A stretch of 64,000 nucleotides of DNA from contig NC_080558.1 in assembly GCF_030253575.1 (NCBI RefSeq), positions 1,808,001-1,872,000 of the forward strand, given 5' to 3'. Numbering within the stretch: position 1 is the first letter of the stretch; the number at the start of each line of letters is the position of its first letter. The translations under genes and the position numbers were made by a program. A model generated the notes under the pieces. The model was not told the origin of the DNA and made no database searches. It saw only the letters and a list, made by a program, of their open reading frames with translations. This document shows positions 22,440 through 34,131 of the stretch, one piece after another. Source of the stretch: Rhododendron vialii. Its lineage: Eukaryota; Streptophyta; Magnoliopsida; Ericales; Ericaceae.

Positions 22440-25400
22440 AAAGGTACTTGATCACACGCAACAAATCTCACTGATCAGATGAATACTCGTGTAATTTTTT
22501 ATTTTTTTTTTCCAACGGAAAGAGAGAAGAATTTATTAACGAAGAAACCCGTCAAAGGACCGGGCATCATCCAAAGCAAGATTAGCTAGCCAATAGGGGA
22601 CATGACCCCCCCAATTTTCTAGTCTAACCCCTAATAGGGAATGCTTAGCCAACGAATGGGCTACCCTATTACAAGAACGATTAACATGCACGAAAGTACA
22701 AGAGGAAAATAGAGGCAGAAGAACTAAGCAATCCAAGAGAATAGAGCTACAATCCGCAAAAGATTTTCCTGCTTGAGTAAGTGCTTGAACAACTTGGAGA
22801 GAATCACCCTCCAGAACAATCTTTGAAAGGCCTCTATTGGCTGCAAAGACCAAAGCTTCCCGGAAGGCCATGGCCTCAACAGCTCTAGGGGAGAAAAGCC
22901 CAATAAAAGGGATGGCCACCATGCCCACAATCTGCCCCCAATGATCTCGAGCCACAATGCCGACCCCAACTGAGCCATTTGCCCTTTGAACGGCCCCATC
23001 AACATTTAGTTTTATCACATCAACAAGAGGTGGACGCCACATAGGAACGCTCCCAGAAACAGCAGGGCTTTGGAGAGAATGATGATCAACCATGACAACC
23101 TTAAATTCGGAACAAAGAGCAGAAGCCTTTTCCAGAATCATAGTACCATCCCAGCCAAGGCCATCAAAATACACTTGATTTCTTGCCTTCCAAATGAACA
23201 AGCAAATAGAAACAAAAAACGCACTCATATTCACCAATGTATCGGACGCATAAGAATTATGGGGGAACGAATACCACCAATCGATAAACTGAAAGGAATT
23301 CCACAGAGAAGAAACCATAGAGCTAAACGGGGAATCAAGCCACACCGCTCGCGATAGCTTGCACTGGAAAAGCAAGTGCTCTAGTGTTTCATAATTGGTC
23401 TTACACCTTGGGCAGTAGGGAGAAACATCAATACCTTTACGATTCAAATTAGCACATACAGCAATAGCATTATGGGAACATCTCCACAAAAACATCTTGA
23501 CTTTATTAGGAATTGGTAAAGACCACAAAGATTTCCAAAAAGAGTCAGAAGGAATACCCGAACTCGACTCACCGCGTTCTCGAGACTGCCGTGGAAGGTT
23601 GCTTTGTTTTGCCAAACGATAAGCCGATTTAACTGAAAAGGACCCATTGCTGGTAGAGTGCCATAAACCCCTATCTCCGCAGCCTTGTGAACTGATTGGA
23701 ATCGAGAGGATTGACTCCACATCGGATTCCAAAAAAAGCTCCTTAAGCAATGAAACATTCCAGCTATGGGAAGTGTTATCGATAAGATCCGAGACACAGT
23801 GAATGTGGCTAAGGGGGGAAGCGGTTGCTGGGGGAGGACTAAGCACTTGAAAAGAGAGAGACCTCGGAAGCCAAGGATCGCTCCAAATATCAATGGAAGA
23901 ACCATCCCCCACATTCCATCTCCAGCCCCTTTTAAGAATGGCTCTGCCTACCAAAATGCTGCGCCATGCCCAAGAAGCAGAGTTCGGGCAACAAGCTTCC
24001 CAAAAAGACTTATTAAAAAAATACTTGCCCTTAAAAAGTTGTAGAAATAAAGAAGGCGGGCCTTGTAAGAGACGCCAACCTTGTTTCGCAAGAAAGGCCA
24101 AATTGAATGAATAAAGATCACGAAAGCCAAGCCCACCATCGAATTTGTTGTCACAGAGCTTGCTCCAACTAACCCAGTTAATCTTGTTCTCCCCTTCTTT
24201 TGAACCCCACCAGAATTTTCGAATTGCACTACAAATATCCTTGCACACCCGCTTAGGCAAAAGAAAACACTGCATCACATAATTAGGCATAGCTAACAAT
24301 ACCGACTTGATCAACACTTCTTTTCCTGCCATATTAAGAATAGTATCCTTCCAACTTTGAAGCCTATTAAAAACTCGGTCTTTTACGTACCTAAACACCT
24401 CAGTTTTGGACTTACCAATAATGGAAGGTAAGCCCAAGAATTTACCTCCTTGAATTTCACAATTAATATTAAGAAAGTCGGAAATACCTTCCTTTACATT
24501 GTTGGGAGTGTTCGGACTGAAAAATAAAGATGATTTATCCCTATTCACCATTTGCCCAGAGGCCGCCTCATATTTACGCAAAACCTCATCAATAGCATGA
24601 CAGCCTGAAGTAGTAGCCTCCCAAAAAAGTATTGAATCATCGGCGAAAAACAAATGAGAGATTGCTGGACAATGTTGCCCGATTTTAACACCATGGAGAG
24701 CGCCATTCGATACCACTGTTTGAAGTAAAGAATGGAAGCCTTCCGCACATAATATAAACAGGAAAGGAGATAGCGGACAGCCCTGTCTAATTCCTCTAGA
24801 GGGGGAGAAACGATCTCCTTTCTCACCGTTGATCACTGTAGCAAAAGAAACTGTGGTAACACAGGCCATGACCCACCGAATCCACTGATCAGCAAACCCA
24901 AATTTACGAAGAATCGCCTCTAAGTATGACCATTCAATACGATCAAATGCCTTTGCCATATCAAGCTTCAAAGCCACCCATCCTTTTTTACCATGCCGCC
25001 TATTTTTGAAAGAATGCATTAGTTCATGAGCGATAAGGATACTATCTGATATCTGACAGCCCTCAATAAAAGCACTCTGATTTTCTGAGACTATGTGAGG
25101 AAGGATGGGCTTAAGTCGGTTGGCTAAGATTTTTGTAATGATCTTGTAGGATACATTACAGAGGCTAATGGGGCGGAACTGGTTAGGCTTTGTAGGGCAT
25201 CTCACTTTAGGGATAAGAGTGATTAAGGTTTGGTTCACACTTCGTAACATATGAGATGAATGGAAAAAACTTTGCACAGCCGCAATGACATCTTCCCCCA
25301 CTGTCGGCCAATAAGATTGAAAGAAGAGAGGGGTCATACCATCAATACCAGGCGCTTTAGTCGGCCCCATCCCCTTTAGGGCAGAACGAATTTCAGAATC

Positions 25401-25930
25401 TGTGACAGGTCGGACAAGGGAATGGTTCATAGCATCAGTAATCATATGAGGGATGACCTCCACAGTCTCACACATTTGGAGAGTCGGGCCAGCTGTGAAA
25501 AGATCCGTGAAAAAATGTTGGAACTCTGTTTGCACTTCGTGAGGGTCACTAGTCCAGTTACCATTGGCCACCTCAATACCAGATATACGGATACTCGTGT
25601 AATTCAGACACACATTTATCTTGAAGTTTATACTTAAAATCATATCAGTCTCGAAATTTTAAGCCAAAATTTTTTTTCTTTCATGCTAACACTGAATCAC
25701 TACTTTCATTACAAACTTTATGAGCCGAATAAGTATGAACAATTTGAATCACTCATATGAGTCCGGAAAAGCACAACAGGCCTGCTACACCCAATCTCGT
25801 GGTTATTCTATAAGCCAATGTATCTTCACACTGAATATAAATTTAAATTGCTCGGTGCTCGCCCATATACTCAAATTAGTCTCAGAAAATGGTAATGCGG
25901 GAAGCAATTGCATTCTTCTGTGATGAAAAT
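22440..25930 (+). repeat. X repeat, copy 1 (interrupted by the LINE)
   Basis: The two sides of the LINE (22440-22496 and 25605-25930) together match 31000-31375, including CAACAAATCTCACTGATCAG, the CTCGGTGCTCGCCCATATAC form and GCGGGAAGCAATTGCATTCT. The unoccupied version at 31000-31375 serves as the empty site for the LINE. Confidence 0.8.
22497..25590 (-). mobile_element. Non-LTR retrotransposon (LINE), 5'-truncated, open RT-RNase H frame
   Basis: A 3.1-kb LINE lies in reverse orientation. The 14-bp direct repeat ATACTCGTGTAATT flanks it (22483-22496 and 25591-25604), and the poly-T next to the left repeat is its poly-A tail. One frame runs without a stop from the truncated 5' end to 22536, about 1,017 element codons. 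In order it shows a reverse transcriptase domain (ALKLDMAKAFDRIEW, GIRQGCPLSPFLF, the HLFFADDS catalytic motif at about 24633-24655), a zinc-knuckle-like segment (CPRCKTNYETLEHLLFQC) and a terminal RNase H domain (KLNVDGA, EALVFAA, VLEGDSLQVV, NRVAHSLAKHS). The apurinic endonuclease domain that normally precedes the RT is absent, as expected from incomplete reverse transcription. The first 18 codons of the longest frame (from 25643) are host flank. The lack of stops suggests recent insertion. Confidence 0.95.
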
Positions 25931-26255
25931 TTTGATTTCGAAAATGTATATTTATGCGGGGTAATATCGATGAGATATAAACTTTTTTCAGTGAAATTGA
26001 CAGAAAGGATGTTAATTTCTTAAAATATCTTGATTTTCTTGTTACATTTCAAGACAGGATATCATGGAGGCGGATAAGTGCTTCAACAAAATGCAAGATG
26101 AAGTAAGGCCTAGCAGTGAGACATTAAACTCAAGTGTTTTCAGCTTCTAGGGAGAATGGTAATCGTTTTCAAGGCAAAAAAAATTGCATGGTTGCACTTT
26201 TGCTATTGAAAATGGACTTTGTCACTGTTAAAGTATTCAACTCAGAATTAATTGG
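25931..26255 (+). pseudogene. PPR gene fragment, copy 1, 5' part
   Basis: Nucleotide similarity to 29715-30000 is plain (GCGGG...ATCGATGAG, TGAAGTAAGGCCTAGCAGTG, GCTATTGAAAATGGACTTT). The translated relic is a PLS-type pentatricopeptide repeat sequence, broken by frame changes. It is cut at about 26250 by the fossil copia element; the matching continuation is at 28396-28470. Confidence 0.7.
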
Positions 26256-28395
26256 CAATGAGTGGAGAGGCCCCCAGGTTCACATACTAGTTTTTGGAGG
26301 AGATAATAAACTAATATAGGACAAACTCTAACACTCCGCCGCACGTGCGACCCCCGACTCGCACGTGGAGAAGTAAATAAATGATGCATAGCACTTGGAT
26401 CACAACAAACAACGGTGCCCTTATAGGCTTATAGCACAAACAAGGGAAACAAATTCTCCGACGCCCTAGCTCTGATACATACCATGCAAAATTCTGGAAG
26501 TTCAAATCATTTTATTCATCTTTGATCACTATATATATAGAGTACAAGAGTATCAAATCCCATAAGTCATGGGAATATGCAAGATTACAGCTAGCATGAT
26601 AACAGGATTTACAATAATGGACTGAATGAATAGTACATGGACATATTGAACATGAGGTTCTAAAATCACGGGCTGGGATATCTTCAGTCAAGGATATGAC
26701 TGAATGTGTGCTTTCCTAATACTCCCCCTCAAGTTGGAGCTAGCATGAGGATTGATCATGCCCAACTCGGATTTCAGGAAACTAAACTGATTGCGTCGGA
26801 GAGCTTTGGTAAATATGTCAGGACATTGCTCTTTGCTGGGAACATTCACTTTAGAATTTTCTCCCTCACAAGATGGCAATGTGTTTAGTGTGCTCATGAA
26901 AGACCGAATTTGCAGCGATGTGCAGTGCAGCCAGATTATCACAATGAAGAGCAACCGGTTGATGATGAGCTGACTCCTAAATCTGTTAGGAGATATTTTA
27001 GCCCAGTAATTTCACAAGTCACGGAGGCCATGGACCGATATTCAGCTTCGCCGGAAGAACGAGAATGGTGACTTGTTTTTTTGTCTCCCAAGAGATGGAA
27101 CGATGACCAAGAAAGGTAAATGAAACCAGTTGCAGACCTGCGGGTGATCGGACAACTGGCCCAATCAGAGCTGCTATAACAAGTCAATTGTAGCGAGCTG
27201 CTGGAAGATAGAAGTATTCCTTCCCCCGGTGTTGTCTTGAGGTAGCGTAACAGAAGCAATGCAGCATACATGTGGGGTTGTTGAGGCTCATGCATAAATT
27301 GACTGAGATTATTGATGGCGTAAACAATATCCGGCCGAGTAATATATGGTCAGGTAAAGAAGCTGACCAACAAGACGAAGATAACGACAAGGATTGTCAA
27401 GTAAAACTCCACTGTGATCGAGTTTGAGTTGTTGTTCCATAGGAAACTCACATTCCTTGTCAAGTAAAACTCCACTGAAGATAACGACAAGGATTGTCAA
27501 ATATTTGCGTTGATTGAGAAAATTTCCAGATTTTGAACGAGCAATTTCGATGCCAAGAAAATATTTCAATTGACCAAGATCTTTGATACGGAAACACTGG
27601 TGTAGGAAAGCTTTGAGACATGATATGGCCTGATCATCATTTCCTGCTATGAGAATATCATATACATAAACCAAGACAATGGTGTAGTGATCACCTTTTT
27701 TTGTCATAAAAAAAAGGTGACCACTGAGAATATCCGGCCTCAAGGAGGGCAGAGGAAATTTTTGCAAAACCATTGACGTGAAGCTTGCTGTAAACCATAC
27801 AAAGATTTATTAAGGCGACGAACTCGAGTCTCCCCCTCACGATGAAATCCTTGTTGTAAGCTCATAAAAACTTCTTCATGGAGGTCACCAAGTTAAAATG
27901 CATTGTGCACATCGAGTTGGTGCAAAGACCAATGCTGATAGCAACTATAGCGAGTAAGCAATGGAGGGTGGTTAACTTAGCCATAGGAGCGAATGTATCA
28001 TGATAATCAAGGCCTTCTTGTTGGGTGTAACCTTTGGCAACAAGACGTGCCTTATAACGCTCTATGGTTCCATTGGGGTGACGTTTTATTCTGAATACCC
28101 ATTTACACCCAGTTGGTGTTTTACCTGGAAGAATATTAGTCAAGACCCAAGTATCGTTATCCTCCAAGGCTTTAATTTCAGCTGCCATCGCATCCCTCCA
28201 ATGAGCATGTTTCATAGCCATGGTAAAAGAAGTACGTTCCTCTTCTAAATAAAGGGCTGCTATGAAGGACATATATATGTGCAGTAGAGAATTTAGAGTA
28301 GTTCAGAAAGTTTGACAAAGGAATGGGAGAACCTGGTCATACCTATGCACTGGACTTGCTTGGAGGGGGTGGCAACATGGCTGTAGAGCATTCAT
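26256..28395 (-). mobile_element. Fossil Ty1/copia element inside a PPR pseudogene
   Basis: The minus strand carries copia polyprotein parts: a reverse transcriptase portion at about 27500-28272 (WVFRIKRHPNGTIERYKARL and YVYDILIAGNDD motifs) and an RNase H portion at about 26940-27300 (SSDWASCPITRRSATGF). These are followed by a purine-rich tract (TTGAGGGGGAGTATTAGG on the minus strand, near 26720) and an LTR-like stretch down to about 26490. It is old, incomplete and broken in several places. It separates two pieces of one PPR repeat copy, which sets its approximate limits. Confidence 0.85.
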
Positions 28396-28480
28396 AATCA
28401 TAGTGTCCTCCAAACTTCATTGTTGGATTTTTATGTAATGTGAGGAGACATGGATAGAGCAGCTCAAATGCTTAGACAAA
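28396..28480 (+). pseudogene. PPR gene fragment, copy 1, 3' part
   Basis: The segment with AAACTTCATTGTTGGATTTTT and GAGACATGGATAGAGCAG matches 30015-30085 of the second PPR copy. It resumes the sequence interrupted at about 26250. Confidence 0.65.
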
Positions 28481-28489
28481 TTCCCTCTA

Positions 28490-28950
28490 AGAATAACATT
28501 ACTTGGAGTGCATCCAACTCCACCAGATATATCTTATGCAGTACATAGGATGCAGCCGGGCCGCAATAAGTTGCACCTAAGGCACTAGTTCAAAAGAGAG
28601 AAAATGTGGATGCGCCCGGGCGCAATTTAAATGCGCCTGGGGCGCACTCGGATTGCGCCTGGGGCGCCTATGATGCAGCAAATGCTTTTAATTTGTTTTT
28701 TACTAACTTTTTCTAGTCCGAATTGGTAGGAGACTAATAAGGATTGTAAAGCATAAGAGATGCACAAGAAGCCTATATGAAGTGATTCCATGAGTTGATT
28801 TCGTTGACATATGTTTTGGTTTTCAGGTATAAATGATTCAAAAGTTTAGAAATGGTTGAAATTTGCAAGTAATCTGTGGTTCTTGGATCTGGGGGCACTG
28901 TTCTCATGCTTTTCATGGAGCTCTATCTTTTCAGGGAACGGAGGTAGGCT
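28490..28950 (+). repeat. G repeat, copy 1 (GCGCC-rich unit)
   Basis: The unit contains TGCGCCTGGGGCGC-type motifs (28600-28670), then CTTTTTCTAGTCCGAATTG and TATAAATGATTCAAAAGTTT, and ends near TTTTCATGGAG. The same order recurs at 30470-30965. No coding sense is evident. Confidence 0.7.
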
Positions 28951-28974
28951 AAGTCCAATGGAAGCCCAATTTAA

Positions 28975-29165
28975 CAACCAAATTTTTTTACCCAAAATCC
29001 AAATTCGCGGCCATGACGCACGACTTTGCGGCCATGTCGTTAAAGTTTGCGTCATTATACAAAAGTTTGTAGCCATGATCTAAAGTTTCTGGCCATCTTG
29101 TCAAAGTTTATGAAAGTTTGCGTCCAGGATACAAAAGTTTGCAGCCATCCTGTCAAAGTTTGCGG
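28975..29165. repeat. Degenerate AAAGTTTGCGGCCAT minisatellite
   Basis: At least seven imperfect units of roughly 20-25 bp share AAAGTTTG followed by CGGCCAT or GCAGCCAT. Spacing varies. The unit is absent from the second copy of the surrounding repeat. Confidence 0.7.
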
Positions 29166-29339
29166 CTGAAATTCCCTTAATAAAAAAACCTCATGGAAGG
29201 CAAAATGAAAGCCGTTAACCTTCTAATAGTTGCTCCAAAAAGCACCGAATGCAGTCCTTTCAAATTTGTTTATGTGAAGGGGGCAGAACCTCGTGGAAGG
29301 AAAATTGAAAGCTGTTAACCTTCTAATCCCATTATCAGT

Positions 29340-30230
29340 GCAACTAGGCTATTACAGAATTATTTGGTTCTGATTGGGGTTTTGTTTGGAAGAATGATAC
29401 ATTGTTTGGCAAATAAACTGGGTTTTGAATCAGATATGTATTTCTGCCATACAATGATGGATGTCTATGTGAAATGTAGGTGCATAGGTTATGCCTCTTG
29501 GCTGTTTTATGGAACGGCTAATAGTGATCTGGTCTCTTGAACTACGATGATTATTCCGGGTTATGTTTTTGAAGGAAATATATGTGGTGCTTTCGACTCG
29601 TTCCAAGAAATGCAATTGGAGTTGGAAGCTGGACCATTGACCGTGGTGGTCATGATGTTGCAAGTGTGTTGTTCCCATGGAAGAAAGATTTAAGGGAAAA
29701 AAATTGCATTCCTCTGTGATGAAAAGCTTGATTTTGAAAATGTACAGTAATGCGGGTACTATCGATGAGGTAGAAACCTTTTTCAGTGAAGTTAATGGAA
29801 GGGATGTTGTTTCTTAGAATATCTTGATTTCTAGGTACATTTCACGTTAGGATATTGTGGAAGTTGACAATTGCTTTGACAAAATGCAAGGTGAAGTAAG
29901 GCCTAGCAGTGGGACATTGACCTTGTGTATCTCAGCTTCTGGGAAGAATGGTAATCTTTTTCGGGGAAAAAAATTGTATGATTTTGCTATTGAAAATGGA
30001 CTTTATCAAAGTGTTCTCGAAACTTCATTGTTTGATTTTTATGCAAAGTGTGGGAGCATGGAGAGAGAAGTTCATGCAGCAAAATGCATGGCTCTGGGAT
30101 CATGGTACAAAGTAATGCTGGCTATTACACTTACTAGTAGGTGGGACAGAGTTGAAGAAGTAAGGGGAGGAATGAACGACAACTATTTGATGAAGAAGCA
30201 GGTGTGGAGCTTCGTTGAAGCCACATGATC
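29340..30230 (+). pseudogene. PLS-type PPR gene remnant, copy 2
   Basis: Translated pieces in changing frames show PPR features: VYVKCRCIGYASWLFYG near 29460, GNICGAFDSFQEMQLE near 29580, NCFDKMQGEVRPSSGTLTL near 29870 and ENGLYQSVLETSLFDFYAKC near 29990. The last two lie in an open stretch of 123 codons (29857-30228). PPR proteins bind organellar RNA, but this sequence has many breaks and is not a functional gene. It is the longest of three related pieces in the window. Confidence 0.75.
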
Positions 30231-30469
30231 AATCTATTGTACGTTTTGCTTTTGGAAATCGACGACGCCCTCAAAAGTGTTTCCTTTCGAAAGTGCCTCG
30301 AGGCCTAAATTTTTTGTTCAAGAATTGTCTCATAGACAAATAAATATGGGCTAACACAAGAACCCATGACCACTAGAGTGTTTTTTTTTTATTCAGAATT
30401 ATGGAGTTCACGGTTAAAAAAAATATTTGCACTTTCGACCATGTTGGCATGGAATTTAGTGGTTCATTA

Positions 30470-30965
30470 CATCAAAAGAGAAAAAAGTGAATGCTCCTAA
30501 GGAGCAATTCAAATGCGCCTGAGTCACATCATGAAATGAGAGGAAATAGGATGTGCCCGGGGCACATTCAACTACACTTGAGGCACATTACAAAAAGAGA
30601 GTAAATACGGATCTGCCCGGGCGCAACGTAAATGCGCCCGGGGCTCACTTGAATTGCTCCTGAGGTGCATGTGATGCAACAAATATTTTTTAATTTTTTA
30701 CCGAGTTTTTCTAGTCCGAATTGACAGTAGACTTAAAAAATATGCAAACCTTTAGACATTATTCAGGATTGTTAAAAGCATAAGAGAGGCACAAGAAGCC
30801 CGTTCGAATCGATTCCATGAGTTCCATCCTTGAAGGTTTCATTGACATATACTATATGTTTTGATTTTCAGGTATAAATGATTCAAAAGTTTAGAAATGG
30901 TTAAATATGCAAGTAATCTGTGGTTCTTGGACCTGAGGGCACTGTGCCCGCTCTTTTCATGGAGA
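30470..30965 (+). repeat. G repeat, copy 2
   Basis: This is the second copy of the GCGCC-rich unit, with TGCGCCCGGGGC motifs and the same following CTAGTCCGAATTG and ATAAATGATTCAAAAGTTTA segments as 28490-28950. Confidence 0.7.
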
Positions 30966-30999
30966 TTATCTTTGACGTAAAAAACGTGATCCAAATCGT

Positions 31000-31395
31000 C
31001 AAGTTTGTCGCACAAGCAACAAATCTCACTGATCAGGTGAATATAAACTTGTGTAATTCAGACAAATATCTTGAAGTTTATACTTAAAGATCATATTAGT
31101 CTCTCAATTTTAAGCCAAACGTGTTTTGTTCATGCTAACACGAATACTATGATTATTACATAACTTTATGAGCCGAACAAGTTTGAACACTTTGAATCAA
31201 GCATATGAGCCCGAGAAGCTTAGCAGGCCTACTACACCTAATCTCGTGGCTATTCTGTAACCTAATGTATCTTCCACTAAATAGAAATTTAAATCGCTCG
31301 GTGCTCGCCCACATACTCAAATTAGTCCAAGAAACTAGTAATGCGGGAAGCAATTGCATTCTGTGATGAAAATTTTGATTTCTAAAATGTATAAG
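31000..31395 (+). repeat. X repeat, copy 2 (LINE empty site)
   Basis: This copy runs through the position where the LINE entered copy 1 (AACTTGTGTAATTCAGACA near 31047-31065) without an insert. It ends in the first bases of the PPR sequence and joins abruptly at about 31392 to F-box 3' flank (GAGGAAGGGCAGTAGAAGCC). Confidence 0.8.
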
Positions 31396-31830
31396 AGGAA
31401 GGGCAGTAGAAGCCGAAAGATGGGAAGATGAGAAGCATTCTTAGATGTGGTTTTCTATCTTTTTTTAATCCAAAATCTTTAATTTTCAAGCAGCTATTTC
31501 TCTTTTTATGCTTCTTAGTGGTGAAATGGAAGTGTTATTCTTATTTTTAGAATAATCTCTACAACTTTGACTTATTTGGACAGCTTATTGGTTATTTATA
31601 CCATCTCTGTTACATGGACTTCTTGTTTTGTATCTGTCCGGCAGACATTGATGTATTTGCATTCCAATCTGCACAGAAAAGGGAGTGGAAGATGGAAGAT
31701 AGTCGTACGAATTTGAAGCTGATTGTTTTCCTGGTTGGCTTGAAAATTTTAAGTTTTGCTGGTTTATCTGTCATTCTAGCTTGATTCCCGCCCTGGCTTT
31801 TGTAAGCGCTTTTGTTCCACCAGCGAAATT
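31392..31830 (+). repeat. F-box 3' flank plus AWPM-19 intron/exon-3 fragment, copy 1
   Basis: The start matches the region after F-box H (37970-38010, then 38794 onward), and later bases match intron 2 and exon 3 of the AWPM-19 gene on the minus strand. The exon-3-like part lies at about 31623-31668. The join at AGCATTCTTAGATGTGG is the empty site of the MITE at 38012-38790. Confidence 0.75.
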
Positions 31831-32866
31831 CGTTGTTAAGTTGGAAGTAATACACTATGTCGGGAGTAATACGTGACAATGTTCCATGGTACATTGGGAG
31901 ATCTGAATAACTTTTCGGATAAATCTTTTGAAAAAAATTCAGGCTCTAAAAGAGGGGGAAAAAAAATCGGACTTTCATTCGTCATCGACAATAACGCTGT
32001 CTATCTTCTTCTTAATCTTGCCATCATTTTATGTAAATTGGAATTCATATCATCAAGCTCGGCTCTGATTAAACAGTGTTACCTGGAGGTCACATTCAAA
32101 TCCTCAGCATCTCTTTTATGTGAGTATGGTCCCCTTCGGCCTAAATTTATAAACCATGTGAGATCAATTCACCTAATGGGCACGTCCAATGGTCTCTCTC
32201 CTAGCTGATTCTAACTGTTTTCTATAGGCGTTGGTTTCCTGGGATCGGTCCTACGTGAATGTTAAGGCTTCCCGCCAACCCCCAACCCACGCCACCCTTG
32301 ATTTGTGTAAATTGATTCGGTTCTTGATTGATTACAAAACCCAATCAATTTGATGCATGCTCAACCCTAATCAAATTATTCAGTACATGTGGTGCAACTT
32401 AGAGCCAGCTTTGGACATACGCTGAGGATGCAGCCACATGGGATCCCAAATTTTATCAAATTTAGATGGCCATCCAAATTTTTGTACATGTACATTATGG
32501 CTATGACCAATTACTATGAGAGCTTAATTACTATTTAGTCACTAAAAACGCAAGAATATATTAGCGATGTTTAAGTAATACATTTTGAACTAACAAAACG
32601 ATTATCAATTTTTTTTAATTTATGTTTTTAAATACATATAACATTTCTCTTTAAAGTTGATTTTATCCTGTGAAAAGGATTTTCTTCGTGATTTATATAG
32701 AGGATTTGGTCTAAAAAGTTCCCATCGGCCCCGGTAAACTCATTGCCGGCCCTATGTAAGATGACCCGTTCAATTACTACTTCCTTATATATAGCTAACC
32801 CCAGTAATCCTCGAACAAGAAACACCAGAGAACTGTAACCTTGAAACAGTTTCGAGAGGAGAGATC
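31831..32866. other. Spacer upstream of F-box G
   Basis: No gene is seen. A 111-codon open stretch at 31873-32208 has no recognisable motif. The last 100 bp are the presumed promoter of F-box G. Confidence 0.4.
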
Positions 32867-34131
32867 ATGGAAACCGAATCATTCTCACAATGAAAGGGTA
32901 AGATCCAACGTAGAGGAGGAAAGGCAGCAAGAAACACCAGAGATGAAGCACAACCAAATTTTCCAAATATCCCAGAAGAAATCATTCTTCAAATACTCCA
33001 AAGGCTACCCCTCAATTCTCTTTCTCGGTTCAAATGTGTTTCCAAAACATGGTTTTCTTCGATTTCAGACTTCTCTGCCAAAAAAAGAGGAAGAGATATG
33101 GTTCTTGTTGTTTCTTAGGATTTACTTCACTCCATTGACATAGAAAACTCCCACGGCAAACAACTCTATGAATCTGAAGACATAAAAAAAACTCCCATAG
33201 AGCAATCTACGGTTCCTGCAACGGGTTACTGCTCATGGGTATCGACAATGACCTTTTCTTGTGGAATCCACTGACTAGTTATTTCAAGAATGTATTTCAT
33301 TATGACAGATACTACTTCGCTTACTTCCATATTGTTTCCGGACTCTGCTATGATTCTTCCACTGATGATTACAAGGTTGTTATGGTCCTTAACGAATACA
33401 GTCACTCTCCAGAATATGCTTCTAAAAATGTGGTCGTTGGTAGTTTCAAAACCAAAAGCTGGACAGAAGTTGACTGTTCCTCCTATATTATTAGGTCGTT
33501 TAGTTCAGGGCCTACAGTAAATGAACATCTGCTTTGGTATGTTTCTGAGGTAGAGAAATCCAAGTATTCTCAAATCGTTTACTTCAATACCCAGATGGGT
33601 ACTTTCAAAAAAGTACCGATGCCACATGCTAAGCAAAGTGATGGAGATGTCGTTTATGGTTTGGGAGTTCTGGATGAATGCCTTTGTATGTCTCGGTCAG
33701 AAAATCCGAGCGACGGTGAATGCAACAAAATTGAGGTACTGGTGATGAAAGAGTACGGCATGGCAAATTCCTGGACTCTTATGTTCATCATATCAGATTT
33801 GAGGCCGTTTGGTTATACCAGGAAAGGCGAAGCTTTGGCTTTAAAGGCACCTGCTTTGGCTTTAAAGACACTTCCTCGTGGTGATGATAGTAAGGATATT
33901 TGGCACATAAGCGTGTACAATCCAATTAACAATTCAACTAGGGATATTCCTATTCCGACTCCAATGCGAACTCATTTTTCCATCATCGATTTAATTATAT
34001 ACGAGGAAAGTGTGGTTAAACCTACCGATTACAATTGGGAAGATGAAGAGCTAAGAGGAGAAGCAACATATGTGGAGTATTTCCTGAACGGATCCCATCG
34101 GAAAACGAAAATGGAAAGACACACTTATTGA
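32867..34131 (+). pseudogene. FBA-type F-box gene G, broken N-terminal half
   Basis: This copy is closest to H. From the ATG at 32867 the frame meets TGA at 32891-32893 and TAG at 33116-33118, with the F-box between them (FPNIPEEIILQILQRLPL, FKCVSKTWFSSISD). The frame shifts around 33180-33200. From 33235 a 298-codon stretch is open and holds the FBA region: GIDNDLFLWNPLTSYFKN, SGLCYDSSTDDYKVV, VVGSFKTKSWTE, GLGVLDECLCMSR and YEESVVKPTDYNWEDEELRG. A direct repeat at about 33830-33880 duplicates the LALK-P residues. Without the F-box the remaining protein could not join an SCF complex in the usual way. Confidence 0.88.

Noticed and set aside
22536-25643. A 1,035-residue host protein starting at 25643 on the minus strand
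   Set aside because: The first 18 codons lie outside the 14-bp target duplication in flanking DNA, and the rest is LINE RT, zinc-knuckle and RNase H sequence.
28975-29165. CRISPR-like repeat array
   Set aside because: Units are degenerate, differ in length and have no unique spacers; the context is plant nuclear DNA.
29857-30228. A short functional PPR gene
   Set aside because: It is open for 123 codons, but similarity to PPR sequence continues upstream in other frames with stops, and a complete array of repeats is missing.
31873-32208. A 111-residue gene upstream of F-box G
   Set aside because: No motif, no homologue that I recognise, and no support from the duplicated neighbours.
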